Below, piece by piece: positions 17,225-26,235 of a DNA stretch of 64,000 bases. The stretch comes from Kitasatospora sp. NBC_01246 (lineage in GTDB: Bacteria; Actinomycetota; Actinomycetes; Streptomycetales; Streptomycetaceae). The number at the start of each line of letters is the position of its first letter. Position 1 is the first letter of the stretch. A program made the translations under genes and the position numbers. The notes under the pieces are model-generated. The model did not search any database. It was not told where the DNA came from and saw only the letters and a program-made list of their open reading frames with translations. The stretch is from the NCBI RefSeq assembly GCF_036226505.1, contig NZ_CP108484.1, positions 62,001 through 126,000 of the forward strand, given 5' to 3'.

Positions 17225-17283
17225 CAGGGCCTCCCTGGTGCTTCTCCGGCTTCAACACCCAGGAGCTGCACCGGAGGCCCTGT
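17224..17283. repeat. Imperfect inverted repeat between the IS5 and IS1380 elements
   Basis: ACAGGGCCTCCCTGGTGC (17224-17241) pairs with GCACCGGAGGCCCTGT (17268-17283) with one inserted base and one mismatch, across a 26-nt spacer. It sits exactly where the two elements meet, so it may be an element end or a leftover insertion target. Confidence 0.5.
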
Positions 17284-17296
17284 CTTCATGCGTCCA

Positions 17297-18739
17297 TCAC
17301 CCCGCGATCACCCGAACGGGACTCCCGTTCGATCGGCAACCGCCCTGATCGGTACGACAACGGCGTCTGAACGCTGTGGTCAGGTCGTGGCGCCAGGGCC
17401 AGGTGGCGGCGATCCGAAGTCGTAGGCGGCGGGCTCCGCGGGTGAGGCGGGCGGCTGCGTGAAGAAGTCGGTAGCGGAGCTTCTTGGGCTCGGCGGTGGC
17501 CAACTCGCTGTCCAGCAGCAGGGTTCGGGTCCAGGCGAGAAGGTCGATCGCGGTCAGGGACAGCTCCAGCCAGGCCGCGTTGATGGCGAAGTGACGGGAG
17601 GGGAAGCAGCCGAAGCCGGTGGTCTTGCCGCAGCGGATGTGGTCCTCGACCCTGGCGTGAGCCCGATGACGGACTTCCAGGTGCTGCAGCGAGCCTCCGC
17701 CGGCGACGGGTGTGTCGGTGAGGAAGACCTGGTGGCGCATGCCCTCGTCCTGGTCGAACAGGGAGAGCTGGGCCCCGGGGTGGGGCCGCTCGCGGCGAAC
17801 GATGATGCGAGTGCCGTCCGGGTGGCCGGAGAGATCGACCAGGCCGGTCAACTCTGCGACTTCGGCCCCGGCGCGCAGGGAGCCGTCCTGTTCCAGTGCG
17901 GGGTGTCAGACCCGGTTGGGCAGGGCGCGGATGGCTTTGCGGACTTCGGCAGTGACGGCATGTCCGACCGAGAACGTGGTCTGGATCCCGCGCTGTCGCA
18001 GCCCTCGCAGGTGGGTGAGGAAGGCCTTGGCACCGCCCGCGCTGTCGGCCCGGACGAGGATCGGGGTCCCGTGGCGATGCGAGTCCGGGATCTGGGCGAG
18101 GGCCTGGTCGAGGACCGTGATGTGGTCGGCTGCGGTGTTCGCTCCGGCGTTGCCCGGCCGCAGGAGACCTGCCAGGGCCTCGCCGGTGTTGTCCAGGAAG
18201 CAGAGCGCCGGGTGGTAGCCGAAGCCGCGCTTGTAGGTCGCGGCGGCCTCTTCCTTCTCGGAGTGGCAGGTGACCAGGGTGGCGTCGATGTCCAGGACCA
18301 GGCCCGGCAGTTCGCGCCCTCCGGCGTGCGCTGGAGGCAGGGTACGTCCGGTCTCGTCCGCTTGCAGCCAGGCGACCTCGTGCGCTCGGGCCCGGGCTGT
18401 TCGCAGCGCGGCCAAGGCAGCCGGGCTGACACCTGCCAGCACCCGCCATGCGGTGGAGGTGGAGGCGACCGGACCGAACACGTCGCCCTGGTCTCGCAGC
18501 ACGGACAGGTCCCGGATCGCCTCGCCGCCGTCGGCGAGCATCACCGCCAGATCCACCGCGACACGGCCGGGATCGTGCCCGGTCCCGCGTGGTCGCAGCC
18601 GGCGCAGAGCGTCGGAGAAGGCGCTGGTCAGCGTCGTGGTGTCGGCCAGATCCGCGAGCAGGCGCGAGCCGGCGTGGTTGACCACCCCGTGCCCGTCGGC
18701 GCTGACGACGAGCCTCGGACGTGAGCGGGTAAGGTGCAC
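17297..18739 (-). pseudogene. IS1380-family transposase interrupted by an in-frame TGA
   Basis: One continuous frame from GTG 18739 to 17297 (481 codons) broken by a single TGA at 17906-17908. The upstream part has DLAVMLADGGEAIRDLSVLR, AWRVLAGVSPAAL, LDIDATLVTCHSEKEEAA and ILVRADSAGGAKAFL, all typical of IS1380 DDE transposases. After the TGA the same frame resumes with HPALEQDG, ELTGLVDLSGHPDGTRIIVR, VEDHIRCGKTTGFGCFPSRH and LSLTAIDLLAWTRTLLLDSE. The context RV-stop-HPALEQDG suggests a Trp codon (TGG) mutated to TGA. No frameshift is required. The element is thus probably inactive by one point mutation. A 9-bp inverted repeat (18746-18754 / 18802-18810) lies upstream of the start. Confidence 0.85.
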
Positions 18740-18826
18740 GCAGAGAGTGCCTTCCTGCTGGTACGACGGAGACCTTAGACAAGCCTCATCGTCCCAGTTC
18801 AGAAGGCACTTTCGCGTCCCCGCTCA

Positions 18827-19141
18827 CTATCCGCTCCCAGTCCGACGTGAAACGCGCAGGTTAGCAACAAGGAGTCCCATCATCGGGTGGTACTCGACAG
18901 CCACCCACACACCCGCCGTGACGCACACCAGCAGGGTGACCCATGCGACCCAACGCAACCGCCGCAAGGCCCTCCCCGCCGCGACCGCCTGCGCGGTGGC
19001 CGCGAACGCGATCGCCGGCTCTTCCGATACCGCGTAGCCAAGTTCCCTCGCCCTCACCCGTTTCTCCCTTACGGTCAGCGTCCCAACTGTCGGAGCGGAC
19101 CTCCGCCGAACAGCCTGCCCCGGGCTATGGCAAGAGCGCAC
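18827..19141 (-). CDS. Possible small membrane protein (weak)
   Basis: 104 codons from GTG 19141. The segment SEEPAIAFAATAQAVAAGRA, LRRLRWVAWVTLLVCVTAGV and WVAVEYHPMMGLLVANLR reads as a one- or two-span membrane protein with a charged N-terminus. The first 20 residues lack coding character and no ribosome binding site is convincing. Its end lies about 90 bp from the IS1380 start, so it could be a disrupted gene. No family is recognised. Confidence 0.35.
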   Translation of the reverse strand: MRSCHSPGQAVRRRSAPTVGTLTVREKRVRARELGYAVSEEPAIAFAATAQAVAAGRALRRLRWVAWVTLLVCVTAGVWVAVEYHPMMGLLVANLRVSRRTGSG

Positions 19142-19546
19142 TGGAGCAGAACCGACCGAGGACGGCCCGTCGGCCGCACCGGCTGATCGTGGCCAGGAGC
19201 AGCACGCCGGAGCGGTTCCGGCCCATCGTCACCCGCCCGGCCAGTGGGCGGGCGCCGCTGGGCCGGGTGGGGTGCAGCCGGGCAGCACCACCCCGGTCCT
19301 TTTGGCCTTCCTGGTTTCTGCGGCGGGCGGCCCGGCGGCCGCGGGGGTGCCGGCCCGCCGGCCGCGCCGGGGAGATCTTGCGCCGCCCGACGGCTGCGCA
19401 ACAGGCACGGGGTGGCCTGGCCCGGGCGCCTGCGGCACCGTGGCAGCCGAGGAGGCCGACCCGCCGGCTTCGACAACCGCCCTCCCCCCGCACGGGGCGG
19501 AGGGAGGGTGGGTTCTTTCAACGGGGCGTTTCGCCCCTGCGGGCTG
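19142..19546. other. Non-coding, GC-rich stretch
   Basis: About 400 bp. Every frame is open in places but none shows coding character. It ends at the stop of the small secreted gene and may contain its terminator; no clean hairpin was identified. Confidence 0.35.
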
Positions 19547-19855
19547 TCAGATCTCGATCCACAGCTTCTGCTTGTTGCCGAAGGGGGTGCACTTGGCGTT
19601 GAGGTAGCGGGAGGGGTTGGACTGGATGACGTTGGCGCCAGCCACGATGCAGGCGCCGAGACTGTTGTAGGTCCCCCAGTAGTGGTAGACCCCGGCGGCG
19701 ATGCTGGCCGTTTCCTCTCCCTGTGCGGCCCGGTTCGACGCGACCGTGCCGGCGGTGGTCGTGGCGGACGGGGCGGCAAGCGCCGGGGCGATCGAGCCGC
19801 CCAGTACCAGAGCGGTGCCGAGGGCGGTGGTCGCGAGCGCACGACGAATACGCAT
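19547..19855 (-). CDS. Small secreted two-cysteine protein (paralogue of the gene at 25143)
   Basis: 102 residues from ATG 19855, with AAGGAG 6 nt upstream; longer in-frame starts are rejected because this ATG begins the signal peptide (RIRRALATT, hydrophobic core, APALA). The mature domain of about 75 residues has VYHYWGTYNSLGACIVAGAN, then NAKCTPFGNKQKLWIEI at the end. The spacing GAC...C...W/L.V/I, one likely disulfide and an aromatic-rich start match the protein at 25143, so the two appear to be paralogues 5 kb apart. Function unknown; size and secretion suit a signalling, inhibitor or antimicrobial peptide, but nothing here proves it. Confidence 0.8.
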   Translation of the reverse strand: MRIRRALATTALGTALVLGGSIAPALAAPSATTTAGTVASNRAAQGEETASIAAGVYHYWGTYNSLGACIVAGANVIQSNPSRYLNAKCTPFGNKQKLWIEI

Positions 19856-19908
19856 GAATTTCTCCTTGCCTCGTACGAGAACAGAGTGTCGATCCCGGAC
19901 TCGGGAGA

Positions 19909-19920
19909 ACTGGTACCAGT
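19909..19920. promoter_or_regulatory. 12-bp perfect palindrome upstream of the small secreted gene
   Basis: ACTGGTACCAGT lies 53 bp upstream of the ATG at 19855, a position compatible with an operator overlapping a promoter. No regulator is assigned. Confidence 0.35.
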
Positions 19921-20993
19921 ACCACTCCCCTGTCCGCCTGATGCACTCTGCCGTCACCGCATTGGGAAGACCTTGAACGTTCCTGTAATCCCCTGCTCGG
20001 ACCCCTGGTCGCCGCGGCCGACGACACCATCGACGAGAATGCCGGGGCTGGGTGTTCTCCGGCCGGGGTGCGGACGGACGATCGGCCCTGGAACCGGTGC
20101 CCAAGTCATCCTGGTGGACAACGTGTCACCGACTTCCACCGAAGGGGACGTCGCGCCTCGCCGTGGTCGCGCCACGGTGTTGCCGCCATTGTCCCGGTGC
20201 CGCAGGCGTCCGGGCCCGACCGCCGGCCCGCTGCGGGGCCTTCCGGGCCCCGGCCCCCGCCTCGTCGGTGCGGCCGCCGGGCTGACACCCACCGCGGCCA
20301 CAGGCCGCCCGTGTGGGGCGCGTGGGTGCGGCGGCGTGTGTGTGGGTGCGCGGAGAACCAGGAGGCCTTGAGGCGGGTGCCGCCTTCGCCGAGGACAGCG
20401 GTGTGCGGCACCTGGCTATCCGCGAGCCTCAGGCCGCACTCGGCTTCGTGCACTTTTTCGGCTGACGGTGACCGGGGCCGGTGAGCGGACGGTGTGGGTC
20501 GACAGCTCTGAGTGCCGCTGGAGCCCGCCCACCGGTTGACCCGGCATGGCGCAGCGGGCCCGGTCCGTTGGCGGGTGGGGGCGGGGTGTGATGGTTATGG
20601 CCACAGCGGGTGCTGGCTGTGGGCGATCTTCTGCTGGACCCGCTGTTCGGGGCTGCTGCCAAAGTGGCGGCGGGATCGCGGTCACGGTCGGCGCGCTCCC
20701 GGCACCGGCGGCAGACGGCGTCCCGCAGGTCGTTGTCCAGGTCATAGAACAAAGCGGTTGCTGTGCAGGCCAGTTCGAGGAAGAGCGACTGCGTTGCGGT
20801 CCGCACCCTGGCCAGGTGGTTGGTTCACCCTCCGTGGACCCGGACCTGCAACGGCCACGGATCGGCCGGCGGCTGCTTGTCCGTCCGGGCGGCCATGGCT
20901 CCCTCTCCCCCGCTCACCAACGCGTCCTGGCCTGATTCCATGACCCGGCGTGTCCAGGGCTGGCCCGGGGGTGCCGGGCGCGGCGGCGGGTGG
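19921..20993. other. Long stretch with no convincing gene
   Basis: About 1.07 kb. A leftward frame at 20429-20806 starts with sensible sequence (FLELACTATALFYDLDNDLR, DAVCRRCRERADRDRD) and then turns to low-quality Pro/Arg/Ser sequence, so it may be the front of a decayed gene. A rightward fragment at 20400-20463 (HLAIREPQAALGFVHFFG) could be another tail. Neither is supported enough to call. Confidence 0.4.
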
Positions 20994-21860
20994 CTATCCG
21001 GCGGGGCGCAGCAGGGGGATGACAGTGGGTCCGGTGCTGAGAGCTTTGCCGGTGAGGCGGTAGTAGCGGACGTTGGCGACGCGACTGGATTCCTTGGGCC
21101 ATCCGTCGTCGACGAGGGCTGTACGGACCTTGGAGAAGGTGCTCTCTTCGTGCCGGCTTCGTCGGCGATGACGCGGGCGAGGGTTTCGACGGCTCCGGTG
21201 GGGTTCTTGGGCAGGACGCTGTAGAGGTTGAGGACGATGCGCTGGTTGGGGGCAGTTGGTTGGCGCGTCGCATCATGGCGCGGAGCTCTGCGCGGGGGTC
21301 GGTGCTCGCGCGGTCTCCTCCTCGTTCTTCTTCGGCCGCCTGCGCGACTTGCGAGAGTCGGCGTTGCAGTCGGCGCGGTGTTCAGCGCCGGGGTCGGGGG
21401 GCGGTGAGGCCGGGGATGTGGGGCGGGTTCCAGCGTTTGATGGCCTCGCGCTGCTTGTGTGCTTTGCCCTTGTAGCTGATGTAGGGGCTGATGCGGTCGA
21501 TGACGACGCGTCCGACGCGGTGGGTCTCGGCGATGGTCACTGTGGCTGTGAAGATGGCGCAGGATCTGGCCGAGGGAGTTGGGGTTGGAGCCGATCTCGG
21601 TGGCCATGTCGACGGCGGTCATGGTGACGCCGGGGGCGAGGTCTGCGGGGGCGCCATTGGTGGGCGGGATGGGGCCGGGGACGCGGCGACGAAGAACGTG
21701 ACGACGCGGCATTCCTTGTCGGTGAAGGCGGGGCCGGCTCCGGTGATCGCGCGGAGGTAGCGGTCGGAGGCGGTGGCATAGCTGCCGCCGTAGAGGAACC
21801 GGGCTGTTGGCTCGGCCGCCGCCCGCTGTCGCCGCTCGGGGCCTGGCTCACCTGCCGCAT
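20994..21860 (-). pseudogene. Multiply frameshifted gene of unknown function
   Basis: Sensible protein sequence runs leftward but changes frame several times: GGSYATASDRYLRAITGAGP and FTDKECRVVTFFVAA; then DLAPGVTMTAVDMATEIGSN; then VTIAETHRVGRVVIDRISPY and ISYKGKAHKQREAIKRWNPP; then RIVLNLYSVLPKNPTGAVET; then ESTFSKVRTALVDDGWPKES and ANVRYYRLTGKALSTGP, ending at TAG 20994. At least four frameshifts are needed. The HTH-like GVTMTAVDMATEIG segment and the winged-helix-like SKVRTALVDDGW suggest a DNA-binding protein. I recognise the pattern from streptomycete hypothetical proteins but cannot name a function. Confidence 0.65.
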
Positions 21861-22000
21861 CCTTCCGTCCGTGGGCTCGCTGCTCGCTGGGCGGTGTTTG
21901 GGGCGTCTGGTGGCCCGGCCCCCGTGACGGCGACGCACCGGTGGCCGGGCGCCCCCCTGCGCGGGCCGGTAGCCGCCGGCCGGGGCGGACGAGGGCGCGG

Positions 22001-24961
22001 TCAGGACGGGGTGCCGAGGGTGTCGAGGGCGGCGAGCTTGGTGCGGAGGTCGGCGGCCTCCTCGTCCGTGTTCCCGAGGTCGAGGAAGATGTGGAGGGCC
22101 TGCGTCCAGGCCCGCCGTGCGGCCGGCGCGTCGCCGCTCGCCCCGTGCGCATCGCCCAGGTGGGCGAGGGCCTCGGCCTCGCCGTACCGGTGGCCGACGG
22201 TGCGGTGGAGCTCCAGGCTCCGCCCGTGGCAGCGGGCACCCTCGCCGTGTTCGCCGAGCTGCTGGTGGGCGTAGCCGAGGGTGTCCCAGGTGTTGGCCTG
22301 GCCGCGGACGTCGCCGAGTTCCTCCTGCAGCCGCAGGGCTCGTACGGCGCACGCGACCGCCTCACGGTGGTCACCGAGCTGGGCGTGGTCCCAGCCGACC
22401 GCGTTCAGGGCGCGGGCCTGTTCGGCGCGGTGCCCGAGCGCCTCGAACAGCTCCAGCGCCCGCCGGTCGTGGTGCAGGGCCTCCCGGTGGCGCCCCTCGC
22501 GTTCGCACGTCCAGCCGAGCATCACCTCGGTCCGGGCGATCCCGGCGTCGTCACCGAGTTCGCGGTGGAGGACGAGGGCGAGTTGCAGGTGCAGGTGGGC
22601 GCGCTCGAACGGTCCTGTCTCCGTGTAGGAGCAGCCCAGTTCCCGGTGCGATTCGGCCTGTTTGGCGCGGTCGGCGAGGCGGGTGGCGGCCGCCAGCGCG
22701 GTGTGCTGGGCGCGGGCCAGGCCGCTCCAGTGGCTGCGGCGCCCCAGGTAGGTGGTGATCGCACGGGTCAGGTGCCAGCAGTGTTCGTCGAGGCCGGCCC
22801 GGTCGGCGGCGGCGACCACGGCGAGCAGCGCCTCGCGTTCGGCGCCGAACCAGGCCATGGCCTGCGCGTGGTCCCCGGGCCGCTCCACCGTGACGCCCTC
22901 CGGCAGGGGCGGCGGCTCCATCGGCGCGCCGTGGGGCGACAGCAGCAGGTCGGCGCGGTGCGCGGAGTGCAGGTAGTGGCCGATCAGCCGGTCCAGTGCC
23001 GCGGGCCGTCCGGGGTCGGCGGCGGCCAGCTCGAACGCGTAGGCGCGCAGCAGGTCGTGCGAGGTGTACCGGCCCGCCAGCGGCTCCGCGAGGAGGTGGG
23101 CGCGGACGAGCTCGGCCATCAGCGGCCGTACCGTTCGCGGCGGCGCCCCTGCCAGGCTCGCCGCCGCGGGCAGCGCGAGGTGGGGGCCGGGGTGCGCGGC
23201 CAGGAGGCGGAAGAGCCGCGCCGCGGGGGCGGTCAGGGCCCGGTAGGACCACGACAGCACCGCCCGGACGTCGGTGTGCCGCTCGCCGTCGCTGAGGGCG
23301 TCCAGCCCGTCCTGGCACTCCCGCAGCTCGGCGGCGAGCGCCGCCAGCGGGAAGTGCGGGTGCGCGGTCGCGCGCGCGGCGACCACGCCGAGGGCCAGCG
23401 GCAGCCGGGCGCAGCGCGCGACGATCTCCTCCACCGCCGGCGGCTCGGCCCGGACCCGCTCCTGGCCGAGGTGGCGGTCGAGCAGCTGGTGCGCCTCGGC
23501 GGGTGTCAGGACGTCCAGGGTCAGGGGCCGGGCCCCGTGCGCGGTGACCAGGCCGCTCAACCGGGTGCGGCTGGTCACCAGGACCGCGCAGGACGGGCCG
23601 CTGGGCAGCAGCGGGACCACCTGGTCCGTGTCCCGGGCGTTGTCGAGGAGGAACAGCAGCCGCTTGTCCTCGGTCAGGCTGCGCAGCAGCCGGACCCGGG
23701 CGTCGGTGGCGGCGGGCAGTGCGCTGTCCGCTACGCCGAGGCCGTCCAGCAGGCACGCCAGTGCCTGCTGGACGGGCAGCGGTTCGTCGTCCGGAGCGAA
23801 CCCCCGCAGGTCCAGGTGGAGCTGGCCGTCGGGGAAACGGTCGAGCTGCCGGCGCGCCCAGTGCACAGCCAGCCAGGTCTTCCCCACCCCGCCCGTCCCG
23901 TCGATCACCAGCAGGGGTGGCGCCGTGCCCGGGCCGGGCCCGCCCAGGAGTTCCTCCACCCGGGCCAGTTCGGCGGACCGGCCGACGAACCGGTGCGGCG
24001 CCGCGGGCAGTTGGTGGGGCGTCGGGTGGCGTACGGCGTCGACCGCCGCGCCGGGGGCTCCGGTGGCGCTGGCGGGGGAGTCCTCGGCCGCGGGGACGGC
24101 AGGGGCGCTCAGCTCCGGGTCGGAGACGAGGATCCGCCGGTACAGCTCCCGCAGGGCCGGACCCGGTTCGATGCCCAGTTCCTCGGCCAGCGCGGTGCGC
24201 ACGACGTGGAAGTGCCGCAGCGCGTCGGCGGACCGCTCGCACCGGTGCAGGGCCAGCATCAGCTGCGCGGCGAGCCGCTCCTCCAGCGGCTGCCCCGCGG
24301 TGGCGGCGAGCAGCGAGGGCAGCGCCTCGTCGTGCCGGCCGAGGGCGAGCAGGGCGCCGTGTCGGTCCAGTACGGCCAGCAGCCGCTCAGCCTCCACGGC
24401 GCCCCGCCGGGCGTTGAACCAGGGCGAGTCGCACCCGCCGAACGGCTCGCCCCGCCAGAGTCCGAGCGCCTTGCCGAGCAGCATCTCCCGCTCCGCGTCG
24501 AGGGAGCACTCGCGTGCCCGGGCCGTCAGCTCGCGGAACCGGAACAGGTCGACGGTGTCCCGCTCCACGGCCAGCAGGTAGCCGCCGCTGCGCCGCAGCA
24601 GCTGCTGCGGCTGCGGCTGCGGCTGCGGCTGCGGCTGCGGCTGCGGCTGCGGCTGCGGCTGCCCGATGGTGTGCTGCCGTGGACGGTGGTCGTGATCGTG
24701 GCCGGAGTCGTCCGGCCGGGGAGGGACGGCGTCGGCCAGGATCCCGCGGAGCCGCGACAGGTAGCTGTGCAGGGTGCCCCGGGCGCCCCGGGGAGCCCGC
24801 TCGCCCCACACGCGCTCCACCAGCTCGTCCGTCGGTACCAGGCGCTGGGCGTCCACCAGCAGGGCGGCGAGGACGTGCCGCTGCCGGGCATGGCCGAGGT
24901 CGACGGGCCGCGCCCCCGCATGGGCCTCCACCGGACCTAGCAGGCTGAACTCCATCGTCAT
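22001..24961 (-). CDS. AfsR/SARP-family transcriptional regulator with NB-ARC and TPR domains
   Basis: 986 residues from ATG 24961 (an ATG two codons later is equally possible). Residues 1-95 are an OmpR-type winged helix (MEFSLLGPVEAHAG, LVERVWGERAP, LHSYLSRLR). A (Gln-Pro)9 linker precedes the bacterial transcriptional activation domain at about 140-275 (DTVDLFRFRELTARA, GLWRGEPFGG, ALRHFHVVRTALAEELG). The NB-ARC ATPase starts near 320 with FVGRSAELARVEELL, Walker A GTGGVGKT, and LLFLLDNARDTDQV as Walker B. TPR repeats fill about 740-980. This is the AfsR layout and size, so it should bind heptameric repeats near -35 boxes and activate a pathway gene or cluster. It is divergent from the small secreted gene at 25143, an obvious candidate target. 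No biosynthetic cluster is visible in the window. Confidence 0.93.
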   Translation of the reverse strand: MTMEFSLLGPVEAHAGARPVDLGHARQRHVLAALLVDAQRLVPTDELVERVWGERAPRGARGTLHSYLSRLRGILADAVPPRPDDSGHDHDHRPRQHTIGQPQPQPQPQPQPQPQPQPQQLLRRSGGYLLAVERDTVDLFRFRELTARARECSLDAEREMLLGKALGLWRGEPFGGCDSPWFNARRGAVEAERLLAVLDRHGALLALGRHDEALPSLLAATAGQPLEERLAAQLMLALHRCERSADALRHFHVVRTALAEELGIEPGPALRELYRRILVSDPELSAPAVPAAEDSPASATGAPGAAVDAVRHPTPHQLPAAPHRFVGRSAELARVEELLGGPGPGTAPPLLVIDGTGGVGKTWLAVHWARRQLDRFPDGQLHLDLRGFAPDDEPLPVQQALACLLDGLGVADSALPAATDARVRLLRSLTEDKRLLFLLDNARDTDQVVPLLPSGPSCAVLVTSRTRLSGLVTAHGARPLTLDVLTPAEAHQLLDRHLGQERVRAEPPAVEEIVARCARLPLALGVVAARATAHPHFPLAALAAELRECQDGLDALSDGERHTDVRAVLSWSYRALTAPAARLFRLLAAHPGPHLALPAAASLAGAPPRTVRPLMAELVRAHLLAEPLAGRYTSHDLLRAYAFELAAADPGRPAALDRLIGHYLHSAHRADLLLSPHGAPMEPPPLPEGVTVERPGDHAQAMAWFGAEREALLAVVAAADRAGLDEHCWHLTRAITTYLGRRSHWSGLARAQHTALAAATRLADRAKQAESHRELGCSYTETGPFERAHLHLQLALVLHRELGDDAGIARTEVMLGWTCEREGRHREALHHDRRALELFEALGHRAEQARALNAVGWDHAQLGDHREAVACAVRALRLQEELGDVRGQANTWDTLGYAHQQLGEHGEGARCHGRSLELHRTVGHRYGEAEALAHLGDAHGASGDAPAARRAWTQALHIFLDLGNTDEEAADLRTKLAALDTLGTPS
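24605..24658. repeat. Nine perfect hexanucleotide repeats (CTGCGG) inside the AfsR-type gene
   Basis: Nine tandem CTGCGG units encode a (Gln-Pro)9 linker between the DNA-binding and activation domains. Loss or gain of one unit keeps the frame, so linker length can vary by slippage without destroying the protein. Confidence 0.9.
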
Positions 24962-25021
24962 GACGGCAATTCAACTCCGTTGTCAGCGAATCTGTTTGGC
25001 ATTCCCGGTGAGCCGTTCAAG

Positions 25022-25036
25022 GATTCCTCAGGAATC
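25022..25036. promoter_or_regulatory. Inverted repeat in the AfsR / secreted-protein divergent region
   Basis: GATTCC-TCA-GGAATC lies 60 bp upstream of 24961 and 106 bp upstream of 25143, in the only intergenic space shared by the two genes. It is a candidate operator; the direct repeats expected for SARP binding were not clearly found. Confidence 0.35.
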
Positions 25037-25142
25037 GGCCAAGCGAAGGATCGGAGAGTGGGTTTCACGCCACCGCGACCGTGATGGCGCACCGCAAGTA
25101 CGAGGCCCCGGGCGAGTGTCCGGGGCCACCAGGGAGGACATC

Positions 25143-25475
25143 ATGGCCCGCACGATGCTGCAGACCGCCGCCGTCGTAGTGAGCGGCGGCCTGCTCGCCC
25201 TCGGCGCAGGCGCGACGGCGCACGCCGCACCCGCCACGCCCACCACGCCCACCACGCCCACCACGCCCACCACGCCGGTCCCGGCCACGGCCCTGGTCCT
25301 GTCCACGGCCCCGTCCGTGACTCCCGGCGCGGTGGCCGGTTCGTGGCACACCAAGAGCGTCCACTCGACCGAAGGCGCCTGCATCCAGGCCTACTACGCC
25401 AACTGGGCGACGAAGTACGACGGTTGGTGCAACGAGGACAGCCCCAGCCGGTGGGTCCTGCGCGTCTGGTACTGA
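25143..25475 (+). CDS. Small secreted two-cysteine protein (paralogue of the gene at 19547)
   Basis: 110 residues from ATG 25143, with AGGGAGG about 6 nt upstream. Signal peptide: ARTMLQTAAVVVSGGLLALG to ATAHA. The mature chain starts with a low-complexity (TPT)n segment from four perfect 9-bp repeats at 25236-25271. The C-terminal 50 residues read GSWHTKSVHSTEGACIQAYY, GWCNEDSPSRWVLRVWY. The frame GAC(I)...C...W.L.V aligns with the product at 19547-19855. Function unknown. Being divergently paired with an AfsR-type activator suggests regulated secretion. A hairpin follows the stop. Confidence 0.8.
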   Translation: MARTMLQTAAVVVSGGLLALGAGATAHAAPATPTTPTTPTTPTTPVPATALVLSTAPSVTPGAVAGSWHTKSVHSTEGACIQAYYANWATKYDGWCNEDSPSRWVLRVWY

Positions 25476-25482
25476 TCACCTG

Positions 25483-25513
25483 CTGCCGGCCACCTGGTAC
25501 GGGCGGCCGGCAG
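25483..25513 (+). terminator. Hairpin after the small secreted gene
   Basis: CTGCCGGCC (25483-25491) and GGCCGGCAG (25505-25513) pair perfectly around a 13-nt loop, 8 bp after the stop at 25475. Confidence 0.7.
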
Positions 25514-25581
25514 CCCGGTCCGCTCCCCGGCGCGCAGAGGTCCTCGGGGAGCGGAGCGGGTGCCGACGAGCACCGACCGGG

Positions 25582-25625
25582 CCGGGCGGCGGGGGCCGGG
25601 CCGGGCGGCGGGGGCCGGGCCGGGC
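25582..25625. repeat. Two perfect copies of a 19-bp GC-only tandem repeat
   Basis: The unit CCGGGCGGCGGGGGCCGGG occurs at 25582-25600 and 25601-25619 and begins a third time. It is non-coding, lying between the secreted gene terminator and the relic region. Confidence 0.7.
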
Positions 25626-25906
25626 AGGCCGTGAGGTGCGGCCCGTATGCTCCGGTGGTGACCCCCGGTGCCGCGTTCGGCGTCCACCCCGCTTGGCTGG
25701 CCGAGGAGCTGGACCTCCAAGCCCCGTGCGAGCGAGTGGTACGTCTTGGGCTGCTGCCCCTACGACTGCACGAGCCGCTGTTCGCGCAGGCTTCGCTGGA
25801 CGGCAGGCTGTAGCGTCGCAGTTCCACCAGGGCGGCAACACTGGCGTCGGCGCCGTGGTCGGGCAGGGCCCTGTGGTGCAACGGCCGACAGCGGCTGCGG
25901 CCAGCC

Positions 25907-26235
25907 CTATCTGATCGACGGCGTCTCTCGTCCGGGGCAGTAGGACACGTCGATCGCCTGGATTCCGGTGAATTCGACTTCGAGACCGGCGGCCCGCCCG
26001 CCGTCCTTGAAGTAGATCTCCTGGAATCCCTCGGCCATGATGTCGCGCATCTATTGGTCGCTGGCCCCTCGGTTCTGGGCCGCGAAGAGGCGGTCGGCCC
26101 ACTGCGGCGGGAGGTGGACCGTCAGGTGCCGCAGCCGGGGTTCGTCGGTGGTGCCGACCGGGGCGGTGTAGCCGAAGTACGCCCACACCTCCACCGTGAT
26201 GCCGCCGGTGCTGGCAGCCTTCTTTCCTCGGCCAT
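25907..26235 (-). pseudogene. Small gene interrupted by an in-frame stop (unknown function)
   Basis: Leftward, one frame reads TVEVWAYFGYTAPVGTTDEP, RLRHLTVHLPPQWADRLFAA, QNRGASDQ, then TAG (26051-26053), then in the same frame immediately ATG 26050 and MRDIMAEGFQEIYFKDGGRA, AGLEVEFTGIQAIDVSYCPG, ending at 25907. Either the TAG is a nonsense mutation in one protein of about 105 residues, or a separate 47-residue ORF starts at 26050. No upstream start is evident and the front abuts the Tap relic. No family is recognised. Confidence 0.4.

Noticed and set aside
21941..24940. A 999-codon rightward open frame opposite the AfsR-type gene
   Set aside because: Mirror of a regulator with complete domain order; its Gly/Arg/Gln bias is typical of antisense frames.
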